Assembly: GCA_902805675.1 (NCBI GenBank)
Contig: CADCTA010000050.1
Location: 1 to 49,387, forward strand
Reading direction: 5' to 3'
Source of the DNA: an uncultured Chthoniobacterales bacterium
Lineage (GTDB): Bacteria > Verrucomicrobiota > Verrucomicrobiia > Chthoniobacterales > UBA10450
DNA length: 49,387 nucleotides
Shown here one piece after another: positions 9,069-17,610 of this stretch (position 1 is the first letter of the stretch; each line of letters begins with the position of its first letter). The position numbers and the translations under genes were made by a program. The notes beneath the pieces are model-generated. The model was not told the DNA's origin and did no database searches. It saw only the letters and a program-made list of their open reading frames with translations.

Positions 9069-10477
9069 TGCCGCATCGACGCGTCTTCCTCACGACACTC
9101 GTTTCGGTCGCAGCGGTATCGTTTGCCGCTGGGCGCCTGCTCCCGAAGCGAGAGGTCGCGACACCCGTGTTGCCCGGAGCGCCTGAGGCGCAGCGGCACA
9201 CGCCGGAATCACTACCGCCCTCTGATCTCGGCATTCAGATCGCAGACATCGCTGCGCTCCCGTTCGACCAGACGTACGCTTCCTTCAAGTCAACCTCGCC
9301 CGAAACGCTCCGCTCCTACTGCAAACAGCTGCAGGACATTCCGGTGCGGCCGAAGCGGCAGGCTGCCCTCGCGGCATTTTTTAAGGCACTCATCCACGTT
9401 GATCCCGGCCTGGCGAAGGATCTCATCCTGCAATTGAACAAAGCAGACCGGTGGACGGCGCTGTTCGCGATCCGGGACACAGCACCGCCACGTTCCATGC
9501 AGGCCGTCGCCGAGGTGCTGCTGACTTACGATCGCGCGGATATCTCGAGCTGTAGCTGGGATATGCTCGCGGATACCCTGGACGAGTGGGGCCACAGTGA
9601 TCCGCTCGCACTAAAGCAGTTTCTCGAAAACCGTGGAGATCAGGACGTCGAGCGGTATTACGGCGAACTGGTCCGGAATTGGGCGGCGTACGATCCCGAG
9701 GCGGCACAGGAATGGATGAACGACTTGATCGCCAGACGTCCACCGTCGCCCGAGCTGGAGAACGGAGGCAGCGAGCTCTTTGAGGAGCACGCCTGGAGGT
9801 CGTCCGTCGAGGAGATGCTCACGGCATGGGTGCGAGGGTTTTTAGAGCACGACGCAGATGCAGCCATGCAGTATGTGCTGGTCAACGTCGCTACGCCGCA
9901 GGTCTCGAACGCACTGGTCTCCTTCGCCGGCGAGCTGTTCGCGATGTCGCCGGATCGCGCGCGTGATTTCATTCACCGCTTGCCGGAAGAGCAGCGGCCG
10001 CGGGCGATCGACGGTGTCGCCGAGAAGGCGAATGCGTTCGTGCGGTCGAACGCGCGCGACAACAGCACCTCGCCCAGGTTCGTCGCTGAATGGATGCTGC
10101 AATTTCCCGCCGATGTCTGGGAGGGCAGCATCTCGAATGTTCTTCACCAGTGGAAGGCGGCGGACGCCGGCGAACTCTTGTCCTGGATGGGCGACTTGAC
10201 CGCCGAGACGCGCGAAGCCGTGGTCCGTCGCTTCCCCACCTACGTGTTGCGCGAGACCGCGGAGCGAGACTTCGCATCGATCATGCAAGCTCGCGATGCC
10301 GGGCTGCGCGACGTGCTGCTTGAGAAGCTGATGCGCGGTGCGAGCGACGCGCGTGAAGCGATGATCGATGTGCTTGGCCGATCGGTTCTGCCGGCCGCGG
10401 AGCAGGCGCGTCTCGCGGCCATGATTCCGATGCCGAGCGAGGTGATGAGTGTCGCGGTAGACGACGGCTCGGAGTAG
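9065..10477 (+). CDS. Exported protein with W-x-x-x-DP-x-AAA helical repeats (paralogue 2)
   Basis: The 470-residue protein starts MMPHRRVFLTTLVSVAAVSF, a short basic stretch followed by a hydrophobic helix, so it is likely exported or membrane-anchored. It carries the same repeat type as its upstream neighbour: EWGHSDPLALKQFL, NWAAYDPEAAQEWM, GFLEHDADAAMQYV, and HQWKAADAGELLSW. The N-terminal third aligns by eye with paralogue 1 (FFKALIHVDPGLAKDL here, FFKTLAQIDARTAVDL there), which supports tandem duplication followed by divergence. The ATG overlaps the upstream stop by four bases, suggesting translational coupling. Function is unknown; a scaffold or binding role is only a guess from the solenoid pattern. 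Confidence 0.8.
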   Translation: MMPHRRVFLTTLVSVAAVSFAAGRLLPKREVATPVLPGAPEAQRHTPESLPPSDLGIQIADIAALPFDQTYASFKSTSPETLRSYCKQLQDIPVRPKRQAALAAFFKALIHVDPGLAKDLILQLNKADRWTALFAIRDTAPPRSMQAVAEVLLTYDRADISSCSWDMLADTLDEWGHSDPLALKQFLENRGDQDVERYYGELVRNWAAYDPEAAQEWMNDLIARRPPSPELENGGSELFEEHAWRSSVEEMLTAWVRGFLEHDADAAMQYVLVNVATPQVSNALVSFAGELFAMSPDRARDFIHRLPEEQRPRAIDGVAEKANAFVRSNARDNSTSPRFVAEWMLQFPADVWEGSISNVLHQWKAADAGELLSWMGDLTAETREAVVRRFPTYVLRETAERDFASIMQARDAGLRDVLLEKLMRGASDAREAMIDVLGRSVLPAAEQARLAAMIPMPSEVMSVAVDDGSE

Positions 10478-10592
10478 CGGCCGGCTGGGCGGAGGAGCAT
10501 GCGCGCGGTGGGAGGAAGCGACCGCGCACTCCGGACCTCACTGCTGAGGAATCAATTTTGCATCTGGCGCCATTCGGCTAGCGTTCGCGGCA

Positions 10593-11684
10593 ATGTTCAC
10601 GCCGCGCTACGTAAAGCACAGCAAGCTTCTCCTTCGGCACGCGCAGAAGTATCTCCGTTACAAGAAGGATGTGCTCAGTGAGGCCGATCATGCCGACATC
10701 ACGGCCGGCATCACGTCGCTCGGCACTGCCCTGCGCGCGAAAGACGGCGACAAGATCAAGTCGGAAGCGGAGTCGCTCGACGGGAAGCTGCATAAGCTGA
10801 CGCCAGTCACCTGGCAAGCGCACTGGCGGGAGAACTGCGAGGTCATCCTCGTCGCGATCATCTTCGCGATCGGCATACGCTCTTATTTCCTCCAGCCCTT
10901 CAAGATTCCGACCGGCTCGATGCAGCCGACGCTGAACGGCATCATCGGCCACCCGATGACGGATCCGTCGCCGAACATCGTGCGGCAGGTCGCCGAATTC
11001 TTCATCCTCGGACGCAACTACATCAACGTGGTCTCGAAGGAAGACGACCGCGTGGAGCAGGTCGTGCCGCAGAAGTTCGGGTTCTTCTTCATGTTCTCGC
11101 GCGTGATCTGCCAGAAGCAGAAGTTCCTCGTCTACGCGCCACCGGAGACGTTGAAGCAGGATTTCCGCGTCGTTCCAGGCGCGGCCTACCGGCGCGGGGA
11201 TGTCATCGCGCGCGGCGCAGTCGACACGGGCGATCAGGTGTTCGTCGATAAGTTCAGCTACAACTTCGTGAAGCCGAGCCGCGGCGACGTCTTCGTCTTC
11301 CGCACCGACGAGATCCTCGGCATTCCCGGCGATCCGATCACCGGAGCGCCCTTCTACATCAAGAGGCTGACCGGCGTTCCTGGCGATGCGATGCGGATTG
11401 ATCCGCCGCACCTCCTGATCAACGGGCAGCGGCCGGAGGGCTTGGGGTTCGACAACGTGATGTCATTGAAAGACGGCTATCGCGGATACGCCAACGGTCG
11501 CGATTACCTTGGCGATCCCGGCAAGACCTTCACGGTGCCGGGCGGGCAGTACTTCGCGATGGGCGACAACAGCTACAACAGCTACGACAGCCGCTGGTGG
11601 GGACCGGTGCCGGAGGAGAATGTGGTTGGGCGTGGTCTGATCGTTTACTGGCCGTTTAACCGGCACTGGGGTTTGATTCGTTAG
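10593..11684 (+). CDS. lepB: Signal peptidase I with N-terminal extension
   Basis: The 363-residue product contains all S26A signal peptidase boxes. A transmembrane helix (residues ~83-99) is followed by IPTGSMQPTL with nucleophile Ser109. FYIKRLTGVPGD holds general-base Lys257, and MGDNSYNSYDSRWWG lies near the C-terminus. It cleaves signal peptides from exported preproteins on the periplasmic face of the inner membrane. An unusual feature is about 80 charged residues before the membrane helix (RHAQKYLRYKKDVLSEADHA and onward), predicted helical and cytoplasmic. The insert between Ser and Lys is also long, as in some Gram-negative enzymes. Many exported proteins in this window would be clients. 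Confidence 0.95.
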   Translation: MFTPRYVKHSKLLLRHAQKYLRYKKDVLSEADHADITAGITSLGTALRAKDGDKIKSEAESLDGKLHKLTPVTWQAHWRENCEVILVAIIFAIGIRSYFLQPFKIPTGSMQPTLNGIIGHPMTDPSPNIVRQVAEFFILGRNYINVVSKEDDRVEQVVPQKFGFFFMFSRVICQKQKFLVYAPPETLKQDFRVVPGAAYRRGDVIARGAVDTGDQVFVDKFSYNFVKPSRGDVFVFRTDEILGIPGDPITGAPFYIKRLTGVPGDAMRIDPPHLLINGQRPEGLGFDNVMSLKDGYRGYANGRDYLGDPGKTFTVPGGQYFAMGDNSYNSYDSRWWGPVPEENVVGRGLIVYWPFNRHWGLIR

Positions 11685-11693
11685 GCAATCTGA

Positions 11694-11766
11694 TTCACCG
11701 CAGAGGCGCAGAGATCGCCGAGAAGAAGTAGATTGAGCTCCGCGTTCTCAGCGCCTCCGCGGTTAA
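11694..11766. repeat. Family C palindromic repeat (ACCGCAGAGGCGCAGAG type)
   Basis: The left end reads ttcaccgcagaggcgcagag and the right end ctcagcgcctccgcggttaa, which are imperfect reverse complements about 20 bases long. The element lies between the lepB stop and the membrane-protein start. No T-tract follows, so it looks like a dispersed intergenic palindrome rather than a terminator. Confidence 0.65.
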
Positions 11767-11781
11767 ACTTCCGGTTCATCG

Positions 11782-12957
11782 ATGTTTGACGCCGTCCCTC
11801 GCTTCGTTCCGTTTGTCGGCCTCGTCGTCGGCTACGCGCTGGTGATGCTGTTCAACCCGATCCATCTCGCCCTGCGGGATGGGCTCCGGTGCATCATGCG
11901 TTTCAAGCGCATATGGCTCACGTTCGCGCTCCTCGGCTTCGCCTACTCGGTCTTCCAGTTTACGACCTTCACGCCCGTTCGTGCATCCGAGCTCGATCCG
12001 GCTGAACTCGCCACTGTCCGCACCTGGAACTGGCCGCGCCTCGCCGACGTCTGGCGCGATACGCTTCTGCCGACACTGGAAAGCCTGGCTGGGATTTTCG
12101 ACGCGGCGACAACGACGTATCCGCTATCGGTCGTCGCCGCGATCCTGCTGCTGTGCAACTGGCGCGGATTGCATGGCGCGTTGCTGAAGGCTTTACAGAA
12201 GCGCTTCCGGCTCTGGGGTTATCTCATCTACGTCGTGGTGGTGTTGAGCGCGCTGGCGTCGCTCTTCAAGCCAATCATTTTCTGGCGGCTGCCCACGTGG
12301 AGCAACGTCCTGCCGCAAGCCGGCCTCCTGCAGATCTCGGCGTCGGTCGACACGGTGGCGTTCATCTTCGAATACCTCTTCGGCGTCTACATTCAGGTCT
12401 ACCTGATCACCGTCTGCCTGGCGTGGATCAAAGGGCTGAGCTTCACCGAAGAAGCACTCTTCCAATTCGCGGTGCGCCGCTTCAGCTACGTGCTGAAATG
12501 GGCCGGCATTGTCGTGCTCGTGAGCACCGCCATCGTGCGGCTGCCCTTGCTGCTGGCCTACTTCATTAACGTGCCGGACGTGCTCGATTACCTGCCGCTG
12601 GAGCGGATCGTGATGAGCGGGCTGATCATCTTGTTCTGCTCTGTGCAAATCTCGCTCGTGCTGCACAACGAAAGCCTGCGCAAAGCCATTCAGGCGCATC
12701 GTCTCTTCATCCAGCGGAACGCGGTGCGCTTCGGCTGGTTCGTCTTGATCTGCGCGCTGCACTTCTTCTTCCTCACCGCGTGTGACGCGATCGTGCGCAG
12801 CGCGATCGCCGATCGGCCCGCCGGTGTCATCGTCTGGAAAACCATCTACGTGCTGGCGCGCGGCCTCATCACAGGCTGGCTCCTCGCATCGTGGGTTTGC
12901 CTGTTCCGGCAATGCGAGACCGGCCGGGTCAACCAGGAGAGCTGGATCAAGTACTGA
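11782..12957 (+). CDS. Polytopic inner-membrane protein of unknown function
   Basis: I do not recognise this 391-residue family. It has about eight hydrophobic segments, including FVGLVVGYALVMLFNPIHLA near the N-terminus, LWGYLIYVVVVLSALASLF, LEYLFGVYIQVYLI-type helices in the middle, and IVMSGLIILFCSVQISLVL, FGWFVLICALHFFFLTA toward the C-terminus. No catalytic motif is apparent. It precedes the squalene/phytoene synthase gene by only 11 bases on the same strand, so the two are probably co-transcribed. That makes an isoprenoid-lipid or envelope link plausible but unproven. Confidence 0.8.
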   Translation: MFDAVPRFVPFVGLVVGYALVMLFNPIHLALRDGLRCIMRFKRIWLTFALLGFAYSVFQFTTFTPVRASELDPAELATVRTWNWPRLADVWRDTLLPTLESLAGIFDAATTTYPLSVVAAILLLCNWRGLHGALLKALQKRFRLWGYLIYVVVVLSALASLFKPIIFWRLPTWSNVLPQAGLLQISASVDTVAFIFEYLFGVYIQVYLITVCLAWIKGLSFTEEALFQFAVRRFSYVLKWAGIVVLVSTAIVRLPLLLAYFINVPDVLDYLPLERIVMSGLIILFCSVQISLVLHNESLRKAIQAHRLFIQRNAVRFGWFVLICALHFFFLTACDAIVRSAIADRPAGVIVWKTIYVLARGLITGWLLASWVCLFRQCETGRVNQESWIKY

Positions 12958-12968
12958 CAGGCGGCTGA

Positions 12969-13799
12969 ATGGGGAACGCCGACGCGCAACAGATCACACG
13001 CGAGAGCAAGTCGAACCTTGCGCTTGCCTTTGTCTCGTTAGGCGCGGAGCAACGCCGCGACATCACCACCTTCTATGCCTTTTGTCGGCTGGTCGATGAT
13101 ATCGCCGATTCACCGGAACTGAGCATCGCGCAGAAAGCTGAGCGTTTAACGGGCTGGCGCCGTGCACTCAGCGCAGAGCAGTCTGGAGAGCCGCCGCTGG
13201 CCGATCCCGTGCGCCAGGTGGTCGCCAAGTACCGCCTCACGCCCGAGATGCTCGAGGAAATCATCGCCGGTGTGGAGATGGATCTCAGCATCTCGCGATA
13301 CGCAACGTTCGAGGACCTCCGACTCTACTGCTATCGCGTCGCAAGTGCGGTCGGCTTGGTTAGCATTGAGATCTTCGGTTATCGCAATCCGCAGTGCCGC
13401 GACTACGCCATCGCGCTCGGGCTCGCACTGCAGACGACGAACATCATCCGCGACGTCGGCAAAGACCTGCGCGTCGACCGTGTCTACCTGCCGCAGGAGG
13501 AGTTGGAGCAGTTCGGCTATTCGGAGGCGGACCTTTTCGCGCACACGCACGACGATCGCTTCGTCGCCTTGATGGAACATCAGGCGCAGCGTTCACATGC
13601 GTTTTACACGAAGGCTGCAGCGCTCCTGCCGCGGGAAGATCGGCGCGCCATGGTCGCGGCCGAGATTATGGCAGCTGTGTATCGCGATCTGCTGCGGCGC
13701 ATCCAGCGCGACCGCTTCCGCGTATTCGAGAAGGAGTATCGGCTCAACCGTTTGCAGAAGGCGCTGCACGTCGGCGCGCAACTGCTGCGGTGCCGATGA
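12969..13799 (+). CDS. hpnD: Squalene/phytoene synthase family, HpnD-type
   Basis: The 276-residue protein carries both aspartate-rich motifs of trans-isoprenyl head-to-head synthases: FCRLVDDIADS (first, ~residues 35-45) and NIIRDVGKDLRVDRVYLPQEEL (second), which coordinate Mg-diphosphate. The wording of the second motif is closest to HpnD, which condenses two farnesyl diphosphates to presqualene diphosphate in hopanoid synthesis. HpnC or a phytoene synthase is an alternative. No hpnC, hpnE or squalene-hopene cyclase lies in this window, so the rest of the pathway would be elsewhere. It follows the membrane-protein gene by 11 bases. Confidence 0.85.
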   Translation: MGNADAQQITRESKSNLALAFVSLGAEQRRDITTFYAFCRLVDDIADSPELSIAQKAERLTGWRRALSAEQSGEPPLADPVRQVVAKYRLTPEMLEEIIAGVEMDLSISRYATFEDLRLYCYRVASAVGLVSIEIFGYRNPQCRDYAIALGLALQTTNIIRDVGKDLRVDRVYLPQEELEQFGYSEADLFAHTHDDRFVALMEHQAQRSHAFYTKAAALLPREDRRAMVAAEIMAAVYRDLLRRIQRDRFRVFEKEYRLNRLQKALHVGAQLLRCR

Positions 13800-13908
13800 G
13801 TTGAATAGGCGGGCGGCAGGTGCCGTCCACTGCTGGCGATGTTGAGTGGCGACCGGGCCGCTTCCGGTGCGGGGGCCGATTCAGCTTCGACAGGACCAAA
13901 ACCAAACT

Positions 13909-14319
13909 ATGAAGATGAAATCTTTTGCAGCTGTGGCTGTGGCGGCCTTGGGCGCCCTGGCCTTGAACTCGTGTGAAACTGCGACTGGCACTGGCGCGCT
14001 CGTTGGCGCGGGCGCAGGCGCGTTGATCGCCGGCGGTGGACCTCATGGCCACCATGGCCGGCACCATTCCCGCGGCGATACCATTGCTGGCGCGGCGATT
14101 GGCGCCGGTGTCGGTGCCTTGGTTGGCGCAGCGATCGACGCAGACCGCGCTCGTGAATACGGCCCCGAGCCGTCGGGCGGCTACCCATATGCGCGCCGCG
14201 CAGGCCGTGGCTTCGTCTACAGCCCTTATCCGCCTAATCGCCTCGTCGACGTCAGTGGTGTGCCGCGCGGTGCACTCGTGCGCGACCCGTCGACGGGCGG
14301 CATCTTCCGTCGGCCCTAA
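13909..14319 (+). CDS. Glycine-zipper lipoprotein
   Basis: The 136-residue product starts MKMKSFAAVAVAALGALALN and has a lipobox LNSC at about residue 22, so it should be a lipid-anchored envelope protein. The mature part is dominated by glycine-zipper stretches (GALVGAGAGALIAGGG and GAAIGAGVGALVGAAI) separated by a His-rich patch (HGHHGRHH). The C-terminal end is Pro/Tyr-rich. Similar OmpA-associated or slyB-like lipoproteins insert glycine zippers into membranes. ATG 13909 was preferred over in-frame codons upstream because it begins the signal peptide. A strong terminator follows at 14349. The LxSCET sequence is shared with the lipoprotein at 15878-16426. Confidence 0.85.
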   Translation: MKMKSFAAVAVAALGALALNSCETATGTGALVGAGAGALIAGGGPHGHHGRHHSRGDTIAGAAIGAGVGALVGAAIDADRAREYGPEPSGGYPYARRAGRGFVYSPYPPNRLVDVSGVPRGALVRDPSTGGIFRRP

Positions 14320-14348
14320 GCGCGTTTAGCGGAAATCGAGAAACTCAC

Positions 14349-14391
14349 AGCGGGTTGGTTCGGCAGCAGCCGGATCAACCCGCTTTCTTTT
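14349..14391 (+). terminator. Rho-independent terminator after glycine-zipper lipoprotein
   Basis: A 16-bp stem (AGCGGGTTGgTTCGGC paired with GCCGgATCAACCCGCT, 14 of 16 positions pairing) is closed by a short AGCA loop. It is followed by TTCTTTT on the plus strand, about 30 bases after the lipoprotein stop. The stem overlaps the last codons of the UbiD pseudogene on the other strand. Confidence 0.8.
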
Positions 14392-15843
14392 GCAGCGCGT
14401 CGACGAGTCGCTGCGCTTCCTCCGTCATCTTCACCAGCTCCGGCCAGGGACGATGATGCCCTTCGCCCGGCAGCTTGCGGGTGGCGTCGAAACCCGTGTG
14501 CGAGCCGATATTCTGCGCACTCGGGGCGTGGTCTAACGAGTCGCTGGGCTTACGGATGATCGTGCTATCACGCTCCGGATCGGTATTCGCGCAGAGGCGG
14601 AAGAGCACCTCGCTCGTGTTGTGCACATCGCAGTCTTCATCCACGCCGACGATGTATTTGCTGAACATCATGTGTCCCATGCCCCACAGGCCGTGCATGA
14701 TCTTGAACGCTTGATACGGGTACTGCTTGCGATGCTGACGAACACCAGGTTGTGGAACACGCCTTCGCCCGGCAGTTCCATATCCACCAGCTCCGGGAAG
14801 TTCATCTTAAACACCGGCAGGAAGACGCGGACGGTTGCGTCGCCGATGTAGAAACCCTCCATCGGTGGGATGCCGCCGATCGTGGCGGGATAGACGGCGT
14901 CGCGCGGGTGGGTAATCGCGGTCAGATGGAACACCGGGTAGTCCTCAACGGCAGTGTAGAACCGAGTGTGATCGCCGAACGGACCTTCCGCTCGCTGCTC
15001 GCCGGGCTGCACGTAGCCCTCGAGCACGAAGTCGACATCAGCCGGAACCTCCAGGTCGATCGTCTTGCACTTCAGCAACTCGACAGACTTCTTGCGGATG
15101 AACTCGGCGAAGAGAATCTCATCCAGCCCGTCAGGCAGCGGCGCGGTCGCTGCAAAGGTGTAAGCCGGATCGCCGCCGAGACAGACCGCTACCGACATCC
15201 GCTCGCCGCGTTCGGAATACACGCGTCCATGTCGCGCCGACCTTGTGCACCTGCCAGTGCATGCCCGTCGTGCGTCCGTCGTAAACCTGCATCCGGTACA
15301 TGCCGAGATTGCGTTCGCCGGATTCGGGACTGCGCGTATGGACGTTCGGCAGGGTGATGAATCGAATGCGATCGTGCGGCCAGCACTTCAGGATCGGCAG
15401 ATCGCCTAACCACATCGCGGGGACGCCCCTGCCGAACTCATGCACCACTTCCTGGCACGGCCCGCTGCGCACGTGCTTGGGCTTAGCGTGCAGCAGACTC
15501 AGGCCCTGCTTCAGCATCGACCATCCTTTGCGCACACTGCTTGGAGGCTTCGCTTTGAGGATGAGCTGAATCTCGTGCGCGAGGTCCTCGATGTTGTCGA
15601 GCTTAAGCGCCAGGGCCACGCGCCGCGTCGACCCGATCGTGTGATCGCGACCCGGAACTTCGATTCGCGGCCGTCGACGACGGGTCGCTCAAAGAGCAAC
15701 GCCTTGCCGCCGCCCGGTGACTTCATCTGGCGGTTTGCCCACTCCGCGATCAGCAGGTCGGCATCGCCCGGCGCGGAGATCCGGTGCAGTTCGCCAGCGT
15801 TGTCGAGGGCGTCGACAAACTGGCCGAAGGATCAATAAGCCAT
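14375..15843 (-). pseudogene. UbiD-family decarboxylase, disrupted by a stop and three frameshifts
   Basis: Translation pieced over three frames gives a near-complete UbiD-type prenylated-FMN decarboxylase of about 488 residues. Recognisable segments are ADLLIAEWANRQMKSPGGG, ALALKLDNIEDLAHEIQ, GMYRMQVYDGRTTGMHWQVH, CLGGDPAYTF, EGPFGDHTRFYT and HGLWGMGHMMFSKY. Lesions are a TGA at codon 4 (15832-15834), a one-base loss near 15641-15648 (ATCAAC to ATCAC), loss of a CG pair near 15231-15238 and a missing C near 14729-14732. The rest of the sequence keeps conserved residues, so decay is recent or the indels are sequencing artefacts. Ancestral proteins decarboxylate aromatic or unsaturated acids, for example in ubiquinone or menaquinone pathways. 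No UbiX lies in the window. Confidence 0.85.
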
Positions 15844-15877
15844 CTAAGCGCCGCCGCGCAGGGCGGTGTAGATCCCG

Positions 15878-16426
15878 CTAAAACACCCGTGGCGCGGGCA
15901 GGAACTGGAACGCGATCACGCGGCCGTTTTGAAACGAGACGGTGCGGTCCGGGTAGCTGATCACCGATGTGCGGCGATAGAACCACGGATCGTAGAACGG
16001 ATCGTAGTAGACGTGACGGTGCAGCCGCCCTGAGCGATGCCGATGCAGGAATGAGCCGCCGTAGCCGCCAAAGCGACCGTAGCCGCCAAAGCCGCCGTAG
16101 CCGAACCCGCCATAGCCGTATGCAAATGGCGGTGGGTAGTAGTCGCCAGCTGTCGTGTTGAAGTAAATCCAAGTCTCTGTGGATGACCCGCGATGCCGGC
16201 CGGGGCCGCGCTGGTTCGGTGCGCCCCATGCGATATAGACCGCGTCCTGCGACATGCCTTCGCGAATCTCTCCGCGCTGGACGAGGTCCTTGTCGCGCGC
16301 CGACAGCGCATTGTAAGCAGCGGGCCGCTGCGCGATGCGATCCTGCGTAGTCTCGCAGCTGCCGAGCAGCAGCGCGCCCAGCACAGTGAGCGCGATCAGC
16401 GCCCTGGAAGAAAATAGACGCTTCAT
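15878..16426 (-). CDS. Gly/Tyr-rich lipoprotein
   Basis: This 182-residue protein starts MKRLFSSRALIALTVLGALL and has a lipobox LGSC at about residue 23, so it is predicted to be lipid-anchored. Residues ~30-75 include REGMSQDAVYIAWGAP, a pattern seen in SmpA/BamE-like small lipoproteins (G-M-s-x-x-x-v-x-x-x-w-G-x-P). A low-complexity GYGGFGYGGFGGYGRFGGYG stretch and a His/Arg-rich patch follow. The BamE-like resemblance is by eye and weak. It lies beyond the UbiD pseudogene on the same strand and is divergent from moaA across a family A repeat. The mature N-terminus CETT resembles that of the lipoprotein at 13909. Confidence 0.8.
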   Translation of the reverse strand: MKRLFSSRALIALTVLGALLLGSCETTQDRIAQRPAAYNALSARDKDLVQRGEIREGMSQDAVYIAWGAPNQRGPGRHRGSSTETWIYFNTTAGDYYPPPFAYGYGGFGYGGFGGYGRFGGYGGSFLHRHRSGRLHRHVYYDPFYDPWFYRRTSVISYPDRTVSFQNGRVIAFQFLPAPRVF

Positions 16427-16473
16427 GTGTGAAAATTATGGCGATGAAGCCGAGGTGCGTCAACTGAACCGCC

Positions 16474-16557
16474 TGTCATCCCGACCGAAGTGGAGGAATC
16501 CCGTCGCCCAAACCTCGCGCACAGCCCCGGGATACCTGGGCTTCGCTTGACGTGACG
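16474..16557. repeat. Family A palindromic repeat, copy 2 (diverged)
   Basis: It begins tgtcatcccgaccgaagtgg and ends cttcgcttgacgtgac, matching the ends of the copies at 30334 and 31971 with several differences and a shortened centre. It lies between the divergent lipoprotein and moaA genes. Confidence 0.6.
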
Positions 16558-16605
16558 TAGTGAGCGTCTTGCTTCAGGTGCGCCGCGCCGGTAACATTCG
16601 CCGCA

Positions 16606-17607
16606 ATGGAGGATCGCTACGGGCATCGCATTTCGTACCTGCGCGTATCGATCACGGACCGGTGCAACGAGCGCTGCACCTACTGCATGCCGCGCGAGCT
16701 GCAGGAATGGCTTCCGCGCGAGGGCATCCTGAGCTTTGAGGAAACGCTGCGCCTCGTGCGCATCGCGGCGCGACTGGGCGTGCGCAAGGTGCGCGTGACG
16801 GGTGGCGAACCGCTAACGCGGCGTGATGTCGTCCCATTTATCGCGGAGCTGGCGGCGCTTCCAGGCATCGAAGATGTCGGCCTTTCCACGAACGGCACCT
16901 TGCTCACGCGGGAAGTTTCACCAGGCGTGCCGATCGCCCAGGCGTTGCGCAGAGCCGGCGTGCGGACGGTGAACGTCTCGCTCGATACGCTTGATCGCGA
17001 AGATTACCGCGCGACCACTGGGCGCGATTTGTTGCCGGAAGCGCTGGCCGGCCTGCAAAGTCTCGTCGCCGCAGGTTTCGAGCTGATCAAGATCAACTGC
17101 GTGCTGATGCGCGGCCGCAACGAGGAGCAGCTCGTGCCGCTCGTTGAATACGCAGCCGAGCACAATCTGCTGCTGCGTTTCATCGAGCTCATGCCAGTCA
17201 GCACGAGCGAAGTGCTGAGCGAGGAGAATTTCCTGCCGATCCTGACCGCGCGGCGCCTGCTCGAATCGCGCTACGGAGCGCTCATGCCGGAGCCGCAATT
17301 CCGGACGAACGGACCGGCCAGCTACTATCAGATTCCTGGCCGCGATCAGCGCATCGGGTTTATCGGCGCGATGACGAACCTGCACTTCTGCGAGAGCTGC
17401 AACAAGCTGCGGCTCACCTGCGACGGCAAGCTGCGCCCGTGCCTTGGGAGCTATCTCGAATTCGACATCATGAAAGAGATGCGCGCCGGCGCGTCGGATG
17501 CCGAGCTCGAGCGCTTCTTCCTCAACGTGGTGGATCGCAAGCCGGAGCAGCACGACTTCCGCGACAGTTATGTGCCGGGCCGCAAGATGGTGGCCATCGG
17601 CGGCTAA
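16606..17607 (+). CDS. moaA: GTP 3',8-cyclase MoaA
   Basis: The 333-residue product has the radical-SAM [4Fe-4S] signature C-x3-C-x2-C (DRCNERCTYCM, cysteines 20, 24, 27), the GGEPL SAM-binding motif, and the second MoaA cluster site (CESCNKLRLTCDGKLRPCLG). The C-terminal tail ends in Gly-Gly (VAIGG), which is needed for catalysis in this family. MoaA converts GTP to 3',8-cyclo-7,8-dihydro-GTP, the first step in molybdopterin synthesis in the cytoplasm. The moaC start follows after three bases, so the two are co-transcribed and probably translationally coupled. Confidence 0.97.
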   Translation: MEDRYGHRISYLRVSITDRCNERCTYCMPRELQEWLPREGILSFEETLRLVRIAARLGVRKVRVTGGEPLTRRDVVPFIAELAALPGIEDVGLSTNGTLLTREVSPGVPIAQALRRAGVRTVNVSLDTLDREDYRATTGRDLLPEALAGLQSLVAAGFELIKINCVLMRGRNEEQLVPLVEYAAEHNLLLRFIELMPVSTSEVLSEENFLPILTARRLLESRYGALMPEPQFRTNGPASYYQIPGRDQRIGFIGAMTNLHFCESCNKLRLTCDGKLRPCLGSYLEFDIMKEMRAGASDAELERFFLNVVDRKPEQHDFRDSYVPGRKMVAIGG

Positions 17608-17610
17608 CCG

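Noticed and set aside
15832..15834. TGA codon 4 in the UbiD gene read as selenocysteine.
   Set aside because: No SECIS-like hairpin follows, the position is not catalytic, and the same gene has three frameshifts.
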